Shown here: positions 22,501 through 33,871 of the stretch, piece after piece | Numbering within the stretch: position 1 is the stretch's first letter | Layout: every line of letters starts with the position of its first letter | From: Glutinoglossum americanum | Lineage: Eukaryota > Ascomycota > Geoglossomycetes > Geoglossales > Geoglossaceae | Length of the DNA stretch: 52,686 nt | Direction: 5' to 3' | NCBI GenBank assembly: GCA_020080175.1 | Contig: JAGHQL010000183.1 | Coordinates: 1-52,686 of the forward strand | The notes under the pieces: generated by a model | What the model was told of the DNA's origin: nothing | Seen by the model: only the letters and a program-made list of their open reading frames with translations | Database searches by the model: none | Program-made: the position numbers and the translations under genes

Positions 22501-22811
22501 GGCCTCTGTAGGAATTTCCCAGGGAGAGTTACTTGCTAGCTCTGTTTGTCCGGCGGCGCATCAATGGTCAATATGGACCATATGCACTGGGATGAACGAG
22601 CCGGATGGTTTGTGTTCACGGCTTCTTGTATGGCACTCTCGCAGCCTTTTGGATACCTGTCCACAAGCTCAAACCGCTTCTTGTCCATCACCCAGAACAC
22701 CGGTGCAGCGCCGAGAAAACTTGGTTGAGGGGACTGTGCTATGTCGATGTGTAGAGCGCTCGGGGTACTTAACCGTTTGCCATTTGGTGGTGATACTCCA
22801 ACGGCACTGAA
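19528..22811. other. Gene-free region with homopolymers, skew flip and a decayed tandem repeat
   Basis: 19550-20060 is T-rich with several runs of ten or more. 20137-20270 is C-rich and 20320-20520 G-rich on the same strand. 20760-21880 is a diverged tandem repeat, listed separately. 22080-22125 has several G runs. 22490-22810 has open frames, but none resembles a family. Confidence 0.55.
20760..21880. repeat. Diverged tandem repeat, period about 185 bp, five to six units
   Basis: The same ordered landmarks recur. A box like TCCTCTTTCC is found near 20890, 21088, 21274, 21463 and 21643. About 110 bp upstream in each unit is a box resembling ACCCTAGCACTTTG, at about 21003, 21195, 21397, 21568 and, weaker, 21750. 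After the first box comes a stretch like GGTTGCTGCGTATTGCAGTG (best at 21480-21505 and 21660-21690, also near 21295). Spacing is 180-200 bp. Units are clearly related but heavily diverged, so the array is old. No reading frame is kept between units, so it does not look like a coding repeat. Confidence 0.65.
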
Positions 22812-25477
22812 ATGGCTCGCTTAATATTAGATAGATTGCGAATCCTGGAGCTACATTTTTCGCCACATCATGCAGACGTCTTAACATCTCCCAGATCGCG
22901 CGAGACTGGGGACACTCCTAGATATCAATATTTCTGCAAACGCGCGTGGCCGCCGAAGAGAGACCTCTATATGGATCCCTTGCGAAGGGACGGAGGACGG
23001 GAGACCACATGGTTGGACTGCAAGCCAGAATCCGAAGACTCTTTCACTACTAGAACATCCGCTCTTGGTCATAAGCTCGGCCTACATCCCGGAGATGGCG
23101 GCTCAACGTACCCCTTTGCGCTAAGAGCTAAACTGTATCGCTCCAACCACATTGTTGCTCTTGTATCCGCCTCCTTAGCGTTGCTGGTTCTGTTCCCGTT
23201 GATATGGACCTTTGGTCTCCCGCGTTTGGAAATATCGAGTGAATGGGTTAAATTTAAAGACTTTGAGGGTCATGAGGGGCTTCTCGGAGCAAGGAGGAGG
23301 GACCAATTTCTTCTCGGGGTGGGAAAGGCTGATATAACTGGGTATGAAATAACTTCTTGCCGTCCCATAGCGGCCCTACTGATACGCTATTGGTTAGTCC
23401 CGTTGTTGAATTAAACCTGATGGGGTATGCGAACTCGTCTCAGGTTGGCACCGGGCTCCGACAACGACTCTACTCCCGAGCATTCATAATCGGCAGCGTG
23501 ACCAATTCACGGAACCGCTTCGTCTACCTGGTTTTGGATACACAGTCGGGGGACACGGCTGTGCGGTATGGCATAATCTCAGCAATCGCTGCGCTGGGTC
23601 CAGAATACTCTATGTATGGCCACAAGAATATTGCCGTAACGGGAACTCATTCCCATTCGGGACCAGGCGCGTGGCTCAATTATTTGCTACCGCAAATAAC
23701 GAGCATGGGCTTTGACAAGCAAAGCTACCAAGCTATCGTTGACGGAGCGACACTGTCCATCCAACGCGCCCATGAATGCCTCACGCCGGGATACCTGACG
23801 TTTGGATCTGGGGATCTCGAGGATGCGAACGTCAACCGAAGTCCCTATGCATATCTTGCGAACCCTGAGGCGGAGAGAGCTAAATATCCAGCGGATGTCG
23901 ACAAGACCATGACATTATTGAGGTTTCAACGCGCCCCGGACCAAACGGATATGGGCGTGTTGACTTGGTTCCCGGTCCACGGGACGTCGTTGTTAGGTAA
24001 CAATACCATCATTACCGCGGATAATAAGGGCGTAGCTGCACGCTTGTTCGAGCAAAGAATCGGAGGTAGTTTCGTTGCGGGATTCTCTCAGTCTAACGTC
24101 GGCGATACATCTCCAAATGTCAACGGAGCTTGGTGCGAAGATGGTAGTGGTCTACCTTGCGACTTCGAGGACAGCACATGCAGCGGTAGAAGTCAGGCCT
24201 GCCGTGGGCAAGGACCCTTCAACGCTCAGTTCGACAATGGCGCAAAAAGCTGCTTTGAGATTGGCAGAAAACAGTTTAAAGCTGCTTTGAGCATCTACGT
24301 GAGTCTGGGCAGGTCTCTTCGTATCCTTTCCCGGGGCTAACAATTCATATAGAACTCGCTAGACTACAGCGGTACGTTGATCAAAGGGGGCGCCGTCCAA
24401 TCTCTGTATAGCTTTCACGACATGGCCAATTTCAGCTTTACCCACCCCAATGGTACAGTCGTTTCGACTTGCCCCGCAGCACTAGGATATTCGTTTGCTG
24501 CAGGCACAACCGATGGCCCCGGCGCATTTGACTTCAGGCAGAACAACTCTGGCGATCCTAATGCGAACCCCATGTGGGCGGTAGTAGGCGGGTTTCTCAA
24601 AAGTCCTAGCGAAGAGCAGAAAGCCTGCCACTACCCCAAACCCATCCTCCTGGACGTCGGTGAGGTTTCAACACCTTATGAGTGGACCCCCAACATTGTT
24701 GATATCCAGCTCCTGCGAGCTGGCCAGTTGATCTTCATTGTGAGCCCTGGTGAGGCTACTTCAATGTCTGGGCGGCGGTGGAAAGAAGCTATTGCGGACG
24801 CTGTTTCGAACACTGGAATTATCGGCGAAGGCGTTGATCCTCTCGTGGTTCTTGGAGGTCCGGCGAATACCTATGCACACTATATCACCACAGAAGAGGA
24901 GTATTGTGTCCAGCGCTATGAAGGCGCCTCCACTTTATACGGGCCCAACACCCTCAACGCCTATATCAATATCAGCGTTAGCTACGTCCCATACCTCGCC
25001 ACTAAGGCCAACAAGAGCCCACCTACTGGCCCATCGCCTCCAAACAATGTGAATACCTCCCTCAGTTTTATTACTGGCGTTGTTTACGACAACCCGCCGT
25101 ACGGGAGATCATTCGGCGAAGTCATTGCAGATGTCAACCCGTCGTATGCCAAGGGTGATATCGCGTCGGTAACTTTTGTCGGGGCTAATCCACGGAATAA
25201 CCTCCGGCTGGAGGGCACGTTCATCGCGGTTGAGAAGCGGAACCGGGATGGGAGCTGGACCGCCGTGAGGGATGACAATGACTGGAGTTTGGTGTATGCC
25301 TGGAAGAGAACTAGTAGTATGCTGGGAACCAGTGAGGTTACCGCGACCTGGGAGGTTGATGGCACAGCTGGCACATACCGCTTCCGGTACTATGGAGACT
25401 CGAAAACGCCCTTCAGCGGGCTGGTTCATGAGTTTACGGGTGTCAGTAGTATCTTCAAGATTACTAGATCTAGATAG
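22812..25477 (+). CDS. Neutral/alkaline ceramidase (membrane-anchored)
   Basis: Three exons (22812-23341, 23398-24298, 24353-25477) give 851 residues. The enzyme hydrolyses the N-acyl bond of ceramide to sphingosine and fatty acid. Family motifs are GVGKADITGP across the first junction, VTGTHSHSGPGAW (zinc ligand His), WFPVHGTSL, and FSQSNVGDTSPN with the nucleophilic Ser of the NxGDxSPN signature. SPGEATSMSGRRW and an immunoglobulin-like C-terminal domain (from about residue 690) follow. Instead of a plain signal peptide there is a hydrophobic segment at about residues 114-134 (IVALVSASLALLVLFPLIWT) after a polar N-terminus, which suggests a type II anchor. The alternative ATG at 22971 would shorten the N-terminus by 53 residues without changing this. 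Both introns are about 55 bp with proper ends. Confidence 0.94.
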
Positions 25478-25795
25478 TTTAATTGTATGTATTACCGGGT
25501 TTGGATTGTTCAACTTCCCAAATTGCTAGATCCAGATTAGTTTAAATTCCTCCACTATCGGATCCGGGCTCCGTAAAGCGGAACTTACCCCGTCCACGTA
25601 CGGCTAGCGTCCTTCCAGATACGGCGAGTGCAATTTCCAAGCTTCGCTCGCAGTGAATGTTTGTTGCATGGTCGACCTCTATTTGAGAGCCCTAAGCGCG
25701 ACAGCCGAGCGACTCTTCCTTCACATCACCGATTAGCCGCCATACTCTCGCGCTTCGAAAAACATTAGCCGAACCACACTATATAAACCCAAGCT
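25478..25795. promoter_or_regulatory. Intergenic region with TATA-like box
   Basis: 318 bp lie between the ceramidase stop and the next ATG. TATATAAA sits at 25780-25787, only about 9 bases before that ATG, which would leave almost no leader. Nothing else is recognised. Confidence 0.35.
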
Positions 25796-26547
25796 ATGGT
25801 GCTCAATCCGTCCGAACCTGTGGCAGCAACAGAAGCACCACCAAACCCGCCCAGTGCGGAGGTGGTGCCAACGGCAAGCCTTCTGCCACAGTCGTCGGGC
25901 CATTCTGACAGCGCAGCTGTAAGTTTTTCTTCCTGATGCGAAGCTTTTTTATCGACTGTTTTATCAATTGTTTTGTTGGTTGCGCAATGCTGATAATGAA
26001 TGCTGTCTAGGCCGCCCATGAACAAGGCGCCGCAGCTGCCGGTGGACTGCCCGCCCACCGGGCAGTTCCACGGGCCGTCAGGCCAGGCAGCCTTCGTAAG
26101 TTCCCTTCTTCTCTTCTCTTCTCCTCACCTCACCCACCCATCCTCCGAGCATAACCCGAACGAATACTAACCCCACCCCGCGTGCAACAAACAGAAGCGA
26201 AAGCAATCAGCCGCGACGAAGGCTGCGCTTTCAACGTGCCGGCCCGCGTCCTGAGCGACAAGGACCGGACGATTCTCCTCCTGGCCCAGCACGGCATGCC
26301 CGCCAAGTGGATCGCGTTGGTGATGCAGGTCGCCAACAGCGGTCCGACCATCTCCACGCCCGTCCGGAACGCCAGCCGCGCCCTCCGAGCCTCCGTCCGC
26401 CAGGTCGGGGAGAACGGAGAGGACCCCCAAGCTGCCGACGTCCCGTACCTGCGGGAACTCGACCGCTTCATCACGGTAGTGGTTGAGCGCGAAGAGCGGC
26501 GCGAGAGGGAGATAAGGAGTCGGATGGCTGGGGAAGGACGGAGTTGA
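25796..26547 (+). CDS. Uncharacterised 186-residue protein
   Basis: A three-exon model (25796-25918, 26011-26095, 26195-26547) gives 186 residues in one frame. Donors are GTAAGT-like and acceptors CTAG and ACAG. I do not recognise the family. Exons 1-2 encode an Ala/Pro-rich, probably disordered N-terminus. Exon 3 encodes a more structured part: DEGCAFNVPARVLSDKD, then a helix-like LLLAQHGMPAKWIALVMQVA, and a charged C-terminal helix (VVVEREERREREIRSRM) that could be a coiled coil. No signal peptide or membrane segment is seen. A TATA-like box sits almost on the start codon, so the true start may differ. Exon 3 is the best-supported part; exon 2 is the least certain. Confidence 0.48.
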
Positions 26548-27325
26548 GAGAGCGGTGGGGAAGTGGAGATGGTGGACGGCTGTTTTTCACTTGCTTTGCT
26601 TTTTCCTTTGTTTCCCTTACTCGCGCATTACTTCCCGAGCACCAATTCTTGATACCCCATCTTGTGTTTTTCTGGCGTTTTTGGCTCGTGTGGTGTTAGC
26701 ACGGTTGGCGTTAACACTGGAGTTATCACTTTCCGTTTTATAGCTCGTTAACGCACACCGCAAATGCAAGTCAAGGCTATGTATGCCTCTTCTACATTAC
26801 CAATTACTTAGCTGCTTTGCAATGCGGTTGATTTTACTTGCATGGACTATCAGAACCATACCATTAATCGTGACTTCAACCAATACGTAATTCATATCAT
26901 GAGAGAATCAAGGTATATGTGTGTGGCATTCCTATCTATCTACAACCGAGGGTAGAGCAAAGGTTCCTTCCGTGACAATTTCTCATTCTCTGCATGTCTT
27001 TGCTCGGGTACATAAATATCGTAGGTTGAAGAGCTAGGGAAAAGAGCGAAAGTCATCAGGGGAATAAGGGCGAACCAAAACGAATCCAATAGAGGCCCAA
27101 ACTTGCGCATTAAGCCACCGCCCACCATTCGTTCTCGTCATTCTTGGCGCATCTGATCATCACCCCACTCAAATGGAAACGCGACGAGGAATGAGACGCT
27201 TATCAATACAGGAAAATCTCTAAACGAGCAAATCCAGTACAAAGGCCGGCCTGGAGCGGAAAAAGCCACAATCTATGCCTTGCGCATCTGGAATACCCTC
27301 AGGTCAATCGATCCTGTCTCAACGA
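26548..27325. other. Convergent intergenic region with one tiny hydrophobic ORF
   Basis: This separates the 3' ends of two convergent genes. The only frame worth noting is a 62-codon ATG-initiated ORF on the minus strand, 27128-26940, with a hydrophobic stretch (FWFALIPLMTFALF) near residues 17-30. It has no recognised relatives and lies in the 3' flank of the CBM48 gene, so I do not call it a gene. Confidence 0.4.
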
Positions 27326-29589
27326 CTACTTCTTTTCCTTGTCTTTATCCAGATGCAGCTTCTCCTTCACCTTTCCCAACCAGCTGAACCTCTTCTTCTT
27401 TTTATCCGTTGGGTGGCTCGTAGGACTGTCGGTTGAAGGCTTGCTGCTTTCGGCTGCTTCGGCCTTGACACCAGCGTTTTTGGGCGCTGCTGGTGTCTGA
27501 GGTGGTTCAGCAACCTTATCGGCACTCGTCTCGGTAACACCGGGAGTGGCTGTCGGCCCGGTGTGTGCGGCGGTGGTCGGCTTGGACATCGGGGAGACAT
27601 CTCTAGACTCTGGGCGTTCCGGGCTCTTGGGGGTAATCGGTCTGTCGGCCGATTTTGCAGCTGGAGGGGGTTCGCCAGTCCCTTCCTCACGTTTGATACT
27701 TTGTAAAAGCTCTGCTTCAGCCTCCTTCTTCTCATGTACAGCTTCGGGGTTGGTCGTGGCCTCTGGATCAACATGTGCCTTGGCGATGGATTCTTTGACC
27801 GTTTCTGGAACTTCGTCATCCTTGACCGCATTAACAGAGGCACTCGCCTCGGCGGGGGTACCAGCTTCCTTTTGACTCTCTTTGCCTGCTTCGGGTGCCT
27901 CCGAGGTAGCATGCTTTGGTTCCAATGGTACCTTCGCGGCTAGAGCAGCAGTTGTGCTCGTCGGATCTACCGAGGAGATCGTTACACCTGGGTCAGTCTC
28001 AAATGCTGTGGTGTCGCCACCCATTGGAAGGCTAGACTCGGGAATCATATTCTCGCTGATTGGGGGAACATCTAGGACCCCAGTACCATTGGCAGTATAC
28101 TGAGGTGTGACGACGGGAGGTAGAACCGACAGACTAGGAAGGGTGGATCCGCTTTTGTCGAATGATTCCTTGTCTGTGGTAACGGTAGAGGTGGTTGTGT
28201 TATTTGTGAAGGTGCTTGGGTCAGGAACTGGCTCGCCAGGTCGCAAGTGAATCGGATTTCCAACGCCCGCCGTAGCTGGCAGAGGATTAACACTGAATAC
28301 CTGCTGAGGGTCTTCTGACTTCGCCTTAAGCTCCTCGTCGTCGTGGACGGTAGACTGGATTGTGTTGGCGGTCAAGGAGCTCGAGTCCGGAACCTTCTCG
28401 CCTGGTTTAAGATGAATAGGGTTTCCAGGACCGTCGGTGGCCGGGAGAGGCTTGACTGAGAAGTCAGATGGCTCTCGCTGTGGCGTTTCGGGGAATGTGC
28501 CTGGCAGAGTGGAAGAGGCTCTGTTGCCTTCTGGGAGAACGTCTTTAGCGAGGTTGGCTGTTGAGCTCTCGGGCGCGGCGGAGGAGATGGTCGGATCATG
28601 AGGAGCCGTGTCTCCTCTGGCATTCTTTTCCAGTGGCACGTCCTTCGCAAGCTCTGCTGTCGTCGAGGAAGGAGTCACCGTCGACATGACCACGGCGCCT
28701 GGATCGACGTGATTCATCGAAGAATCTGTTTTTATTATTTTCTCTGGCGGAAGGACGTTGTTCGTGATGCCGTCCTCGCCGGTGAATTCGGGCGCGTTGG
28801 GATCTGCTTTCCAATCGCCGTCGACGATAAACTGTGGAAAGTAAGATTAGTTGAGCGTGTTTGCTATTCTATCCGACGGAGTGCAGGAGCAGGAGAGGGA
28901 ATGTGAAAGCGGGGAACGGAAGCGTGCACGTAAGAGGTGGGTTTGGCCTGCAAAACGCCAAGGCACATGCACTACGTAGGGCGGTGTAACTTGAATGGGA
29001 TGAGATGCGTCATGGAGAAAAGAGCCGCGTAAGATGCTCGGGTGCCCGTCAGGCACCCTTGAATGATGACACACCCGAGACCAAGTTTAAGTCTGCACTA
29101 CCGCATTCAGTAAAAGAGGAATGCGACCGGCCAGCTCGGATGTACCCCGAGGTCAATCAGGTAAATCAAAGCCTTCAAAGATGCAGGCAAGCGTGGTGGC
29201 AAATATTTCATCACCAGCCGAGTCTTGATCTCGGTGCCAACAGGTAAAACACTCAAATTCCGTTGACTTGCCTTGTAGAGCACTCTCTGGTCCGGCGGCA
29301 GTTCGACACACTTCTCGAATATATCGCCTTTCTTTTCAAGTCGCACGGTCTTTTTCCAATCATCAAAGGTTCCGGTAACGATCACCTCGTTTGCGGTGGG
29401 ACCTTCCCTAAGACAAGGATTGGTCAGCTGTGTGGGTCTGTTGACACTTTCGGTCACGGAGGGGCCGGAAAACAGACGGATTAAGCGCAGCCTGTTACAA
29501 AGAGGGCTTGGACGGCAAGGAGAGGCACCCTTTCACTTCTCCTCGACAACTTGAGACGAAACGTACCACTTGAACGTGTAGCTTCCCAT
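27326..29589 (-). CDS. CBM48 (AMPK-beta-like glycogen-binding domain) protein with internal repeats, Crp1/Mdg1-like
   Basis: Three exons on the minus strand (29589-29567, 29407-29272, 28831-27326) give 554 residues. The N-terminal 90 residues form a CBM48 domain: MGSYTFKWEGPTANEV, VTGTFDDWKKTVRLEKKGD, VELPPDQRVLYK and FIVDGDWKADPNAP. This matches the N-terminus of yeast Crp1/Mdg1 and AMPK-beta. The rest is Ser/Thr/Pro-rich with two families of internal repeats. The tail is basic (KKKRFSWLGKVKEKLHLDKD). The intron after VLYK is 440 bp and uses a GC donor (AAG|GCAAGT), at a place where the domain sequence continues perfectly. Yeast relatives bind cruciform DNA or act in pheromone signalling; whether this protein binds glucan, DNA or neither cannot be told. 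No kinase-binding AMPK-beta C-terminus is seen. It diverges from pkaR. Confidence 0.8.
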
Positions 29590-30821
29590 CACGGACCCGA
29601 CAAAGAATGCGACTTCACCTAATGTGTGAAAACTGGCGGGGCGGACAGCCTGGACCAAGCTGAGACAGCTGCCGAGTGATGTGCTGCTGCTGGTTCGAGA
29701 CCGCGGGTCGGTTTCTGACTCGGGTCCTGACTTGGGAGGCTAGAGCTGGGCTTGCGATAGGAATCTGAGGGAGTTATTGTGGTGGATATTGATATTCAAG
29801 GGAATTGATTGACTGCGAGGGATGACGGCTCTGTTGACAATCGTAAGAGGCACTTTGGGAATGGGAGAGGTTGGAAGCGCTAAGGGCTCAAGCGAGATGA
29901 GCGATGGCACTTGATGCGATTTTGAAAAACAGGTCGCAAACCTTCGCCGGACGACGGTGAAGACGGGAGGATGTGTGCAGTAGATACTGGGCAGACGGCA
30001 ATTGCCCAACAAACCATTGCCAGAGCGTTTGCTCCAGACAGTATAGTACGTGCATACACGGCCTTGAAGGCAAAGTGCGCGACGAGACCAACCGAAAATT
30101 CATCGGAATTTCTATCGTCACGTGACACAACGCCCGCAAGCTGATACCGAATTCCTTAGCAAACAGCTGCGCGGTGACCGAGACAAACAGAAACGGCACC
30201 ACAGTTCTCCTGCGCGGGTGGCGACTTGTAAGGAGAACAACACAATCTGATGGCACGATTTGGACCCATTCTTCCTGTACTGCTATTCATCCAACAGCCC
30301 GGACAGGCAACTACCAACACAAGCTTACCGACCGATTCCCACCTGCCTCGTCATCGTGCTGACCGAGTGGGGCAATCTTCTAGAACGCTGCCCTGCGTCT
30401 CCCCGTATCCAATCATTATCGTGCCCACACCTTTCAACGTGCCGTCCGGCTTTCATCCAGCCCCCGTTACAATGTCTACTTAATCGTTATATCCACACTC
30501 TCAGATCCCCTCAATTGTATTCTGCACGACTTTGCAATCCGGCAGGGTAATCATCTTGCTTTTTCTGTGCCCCGGCTGGCAAGGATAACCTCTTTCTCCC
30601 TAGTCTCACGATCCAATTCGTGTCGTGTTTGTTCCCTCTCGCTAACCGCCTTCAGTGCAGCAGGCCCACTCTAACCTGTTCTTACATTGAGACCAAAGAG
30701 AGAACCTTGTCCGCCCGTTCCGCATCGAAGCACCTCTTTCAGCAGGTCAACCATACCCGAAAAGCAGCACCCCGCCCTACCCTTGTCCGGCTCCCGTCCT
30801 TCAGCGAATCCAATCTAGCCC
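29590..30821. promoter_or_regulatory. Long divergent promoter and leader region between CBM48 gene and pkaR
   Basis: 1.2 kb separate the two start codons. The pkaR side is rich in CT tracts (about 30585-30650), as is common before fungal start sites, so a long pkaR leader is likely. Open frames here are short and resemble nothing. Confidence 0.45.
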
Positions 30822-32258
30822 ATGTCACTTCCATCGACTTACCTCAACGAGCTCAAATCGCTGGAACGGGAGATCCTCAAATCCCAACCTTCCGACATCC
30901 TACAATTCTGTGCAAACTTCTTCAATAGACGGCTTGAGTCTCAGCGGGCCGAGTACCTCTTGGCTTTGCAGCACCCCCCCTTGGGCAGCAAGCCAAACAT
31001 GGCCGAGAGCACATTCCCGGGCCTGTCAGGCACCAGCACCAATCCCTTCGGGGCGAACGGAGGGGGCGGCTTCGGTGCTGTTAAGGGCACCGTCTTCGGG
31101 AGCAGTGGTAGTGGCATGCATAAACTCGAAGAGGAGGATGAGAACGATACCGTTGCGTCTCCGACAACGCCCAGCTTTAGGCCGGGTACCTTTGGTAGGG
31201 ACTCTAATATTTCTGACGACCGCAACACCCCAAATTCTACACTAGCTGGAGCTCCGGCGGCTGCTCCAGGCGCATCCTCGCCGCCTTCGGCATTCCGCCC
31301 TTCAGCATCCGCGTCAACTGAAGGATTCCCATCTAACTATAGCATGGGTCGGCGAACGTCTGTATCAGCCGAGTCACTAAACCCAACATCTTCTTTGCAT
31401 GACAACTGGTCACCACCGTTCCATCAAAAGTCATCCGACCAACTCGCCAGGCTCGAATCTGCCATCTCCGGCAATTTCCTATTCTCACATCTCACCGACG
31501 ACCAAATGTCCCAAGTCCTCGGGGCACTGGTAGAGAAGCCCATCCCGACGAAGGATATAAAAATCATAACGCAGGGAGATGTCGGGGATTACTTTTACAT
31601 TGTCGAGAAGGGTGTTTTCGATATATACGTCAATCCTAAAGGGTCTTTCCAGCCTGGACCCGATGGCATGGGCAACAAAGTAAACACAATCGGGCCTGGA
31701 GGATCTTTCGGGGAGTTGGCCCTCATGTACAATGCACCAAGAGCCGCTACTGTCATATCGACGGAGCTAGGTTCGTGTCTCTGGGCACTTGACCGAGTCA
31801 CTTTCCGTCGTATCTTGATGGAAAACACTTTCCAACGCCGAAGGATGTACGAAAGCTTCCTCGGGGAGGTCCCCTTGCTTTCCTCGCTCGACTTATACGA
31901 GCGATCCAAGATAGCCGATGCTCTCGAAACTAAAAGTTTCGCTCCTGGTACAACAATCATCCAAGAAGGTGACCTAGGAGAAGCTTTCTTCATCATGGAA
32001 TCCGGTGAGGCGGACTGTTTCAAGGGCGACAAGAAAACGCTAGTCACGTCGTACAAGAAGGGCGGTTACTTTGGCGAACTCGCGTTGCTGAACGACGCTC
32101 CCAGAGCAGCTAGTGTCGTCGCCAAAACAGATGTGAAAGTTGCCACCCTCGACAAGGATGGATTCCAGCGACTGCTAGGCTCCGTCGGGAGCATCATGCG
32201 AAGAAACGACCCCAGCAAGCAAAACACAGACGATAATGTGGATCCGTTAAGCAAGTAG
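30822..32258 (+). CDS. pkaR: cAMP-dependent protein kinase regulatory subunit
   Basis: One uninterrupted frame of 478 residues. Residues 1-45 form the dimerisation/docking helix region (YLNELKSLEREILKSQPSDI). A Gly/Ser/Pro-rich linker leads to the inhibitor site RRTSV at about 177-181, whose Ser makes this a type II-like autophosphorylated subunit. Two cyclic-nucleotide-binding domains follow. Each has a phosphate-binding cassette: FGELALMYNAPRAATV near 295 and FGELALLNDAPRAASV near 417, both with the essential Glu and Arg. It holds PKA catalytic subunit inactive until cAMP binds, so it sits in nutrient, growth and development signalling. No intron is required in this copy. The start at 30822 is the first ATG in frame and matches the family N-terminus. 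Confidence 0.97.
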   Translation: MSLPSTYLNELKSLEREILKSQPSDILQFCANFFNRRLESQRAEYLLALQHPPLGSKPNMAESTFPGLSGTSTNPFGANGGGGFGAVKGTVFGSSGSGMHKLEEEDENDTVASPTTPSFRPGTFGRDSNISDDRNTPNSTLAGAPAAAPGASSPPSAFRPSASASTEGFPSNYSMGRRTSVSAESLNPTSSLHDNWSPPFHQKSSDQLARLESAISGNFLFSHLTDDQMSQVLGALVEKPIPTKDIKIITQGDVGDYFYIVEKGVFDIYVNPKGSFQPGPDGMGNKVNTIGPGGSFGELALMYNAPRAATVISTELGSCLWALDRVTFRRILMENTFQRRRMYESFLGEVPLLSSLDLYERSKIADALETKSFAPGTTIIQEGDLGEAFFIMESGEADCFKGDKKTLVTSYKKGGYFGELALLNDAPRAASVVAKTDVKVATLDKDGFQRLLGSVGSIMRRNDPSKQNTDDNVDPLSK

Positions 32259-33871
32259 TTCAAGAAATCAGACTTTTACTTGTCTGGGGGTTTTAGATTG
32301 GATGATTCGTGATTAGGGCTGTATGATTTTGTGTTTTTTTCGCCCACCTGCGAAAAAAAAAAGATGACCTAAAAAGATGGAGATACATGTGATCGGGGAT
32401 GCTTGCTTTCCTGCCTTCCTTATATGGCTTTTATCTTTTCATGCCGGTTTTCTGAAGATGCATGGACGGGCGGAACCGTTGGGTCTTGTAGCGGAACTTG
32501 GAATGGGAGCAAGGCACGACGGTGGCTGGGCTATGCCGGAGCAGGTCCCATTACTTCTCAGTACCCGCTTTTCTTTTAGGCGTTTGTGGTCTGTTCGGCT
32601 GTGTTTTTCTCCATCTTATTTCGAAACGGTGGTGATTTCTCATAGTGCTTATTTCTTGTTCCCTTTGCCTTATCGCTCTTTTTGCTCTTTTGTCTGCCTA
32701 CGGCTAGTAGTACTTGCAGAGTCCCTAGTCAAGCCCGTATCGAGTACTTTATGAGAATGAGTTCAGGTGGACTCCCCAACACTAGATGTCTGCCTTTGTT
32801 TGCCGTGTACTACGTGATACTGATGCTCATTTCGATGCCTGACGCCTGCGCCTCTCCCCAGTGAGAGCCTAACCGGTGATTATAGCTAGAGAAAATTTTT
32901 TTACGGATATAGTGTTGGGTATGCATATACCTTACATTGAACGTTATACGCGTCAGAAGCGGTGGTTTTCCCAAATGGATAATGAGTAGGGTTCTAAGGT
33001 CAGAAGAAAGTCCATGGAAGCCCAAAAGACGGAAAGAGCGGCTGCATTCTCTAATTGAGATGGAATCGAACTTTGCCTAATGGAAGAGCCCCCGGAGATA
33101 AAGTTTTCAAGACGAGCCTACCCCAAGTATTAAGCAAGTAACAAACGGTCTAGAAACCAAAAGGCACTAGAAAGAGAGCAAGTCGTGGAGACGGTGCGCA
33201 TCTAACGCTACAAAGAAAAGGCACATTTCACTACGAGTTAGCCACTGTGCCAGATATAATCGAAAAGGAGCGGAACTAAGGAGTATTTCGAAAAATTTCC
33301 ATTTGTATTTAATATAGAAGTGCTATGTTAACTAACAACGTAGTATCGGGTCGTCCATCACGTCGAACAACGCGGGTTTGTATAGAGAGCAACTTCCAAG
33401 GCGATCGTTTTGCCGTCCTTCTCCCCATTTCTGGTGAGGATGCCAATTCGAACACTGTTCGCCGGAATCAGGGTAGTTAGCATCTTTCGAGATGACACTT
33501 TGTCCAATGTGCATGGCCCCGCTGCTACATAGCCATGCCTAAACTATATCTTATTGTTAAATACTATTCATCTTCGGAAAAGTATATTACGTACCTAATG
33601 CTGAGGGCCCATAAACAGGTCTCTGAGGCACATCCCAATCACCGCAGAGCAGCTAGGGCCTATACCAATTGCTATTGAGAGACATACAGATGGATTCTAA
33701 TCAGGCAGATATTGTTGCATGCGGGATCATCAAAATTAGCCGTTGATAAGTTGCCCCCCTGCATGGAGCGGGGAAACTCCCGAAGCGACCTTCTCCTCAC
33801 ACGATGGAAGCAACAAATTCTCTTGTCTCCGCACAACTAATACAAGCACGGTTCTGGGAAGACCTCACAAG
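32259..33871. other. Gene-free stretch after pkaR
   Basis: 1.6 kb without a supportable gene. The first 500 bp are T-rich and probably the pkaR 3' flank. 32880-33740 is AT-rich with no conserved frame. A frame continuous with the next gene is open from 33743, but the first ATG with a sensible N-terminus is at 33872. Confidence 0.55.

Noticed and set aside
22487-22810. 107-codon frame just before the ceramidase gene
   Set aside because: No domain, and it stops just before the ceramidase start. It is more likely promoter or leader.
26940-27128. 62-codon minus-strand ORF with a hydrophobic stretch
   Set aside because: It has an ATG and one possible membrane segment, but no recognised homologue, and it sits in the 3' flank of the CBM48 gene.
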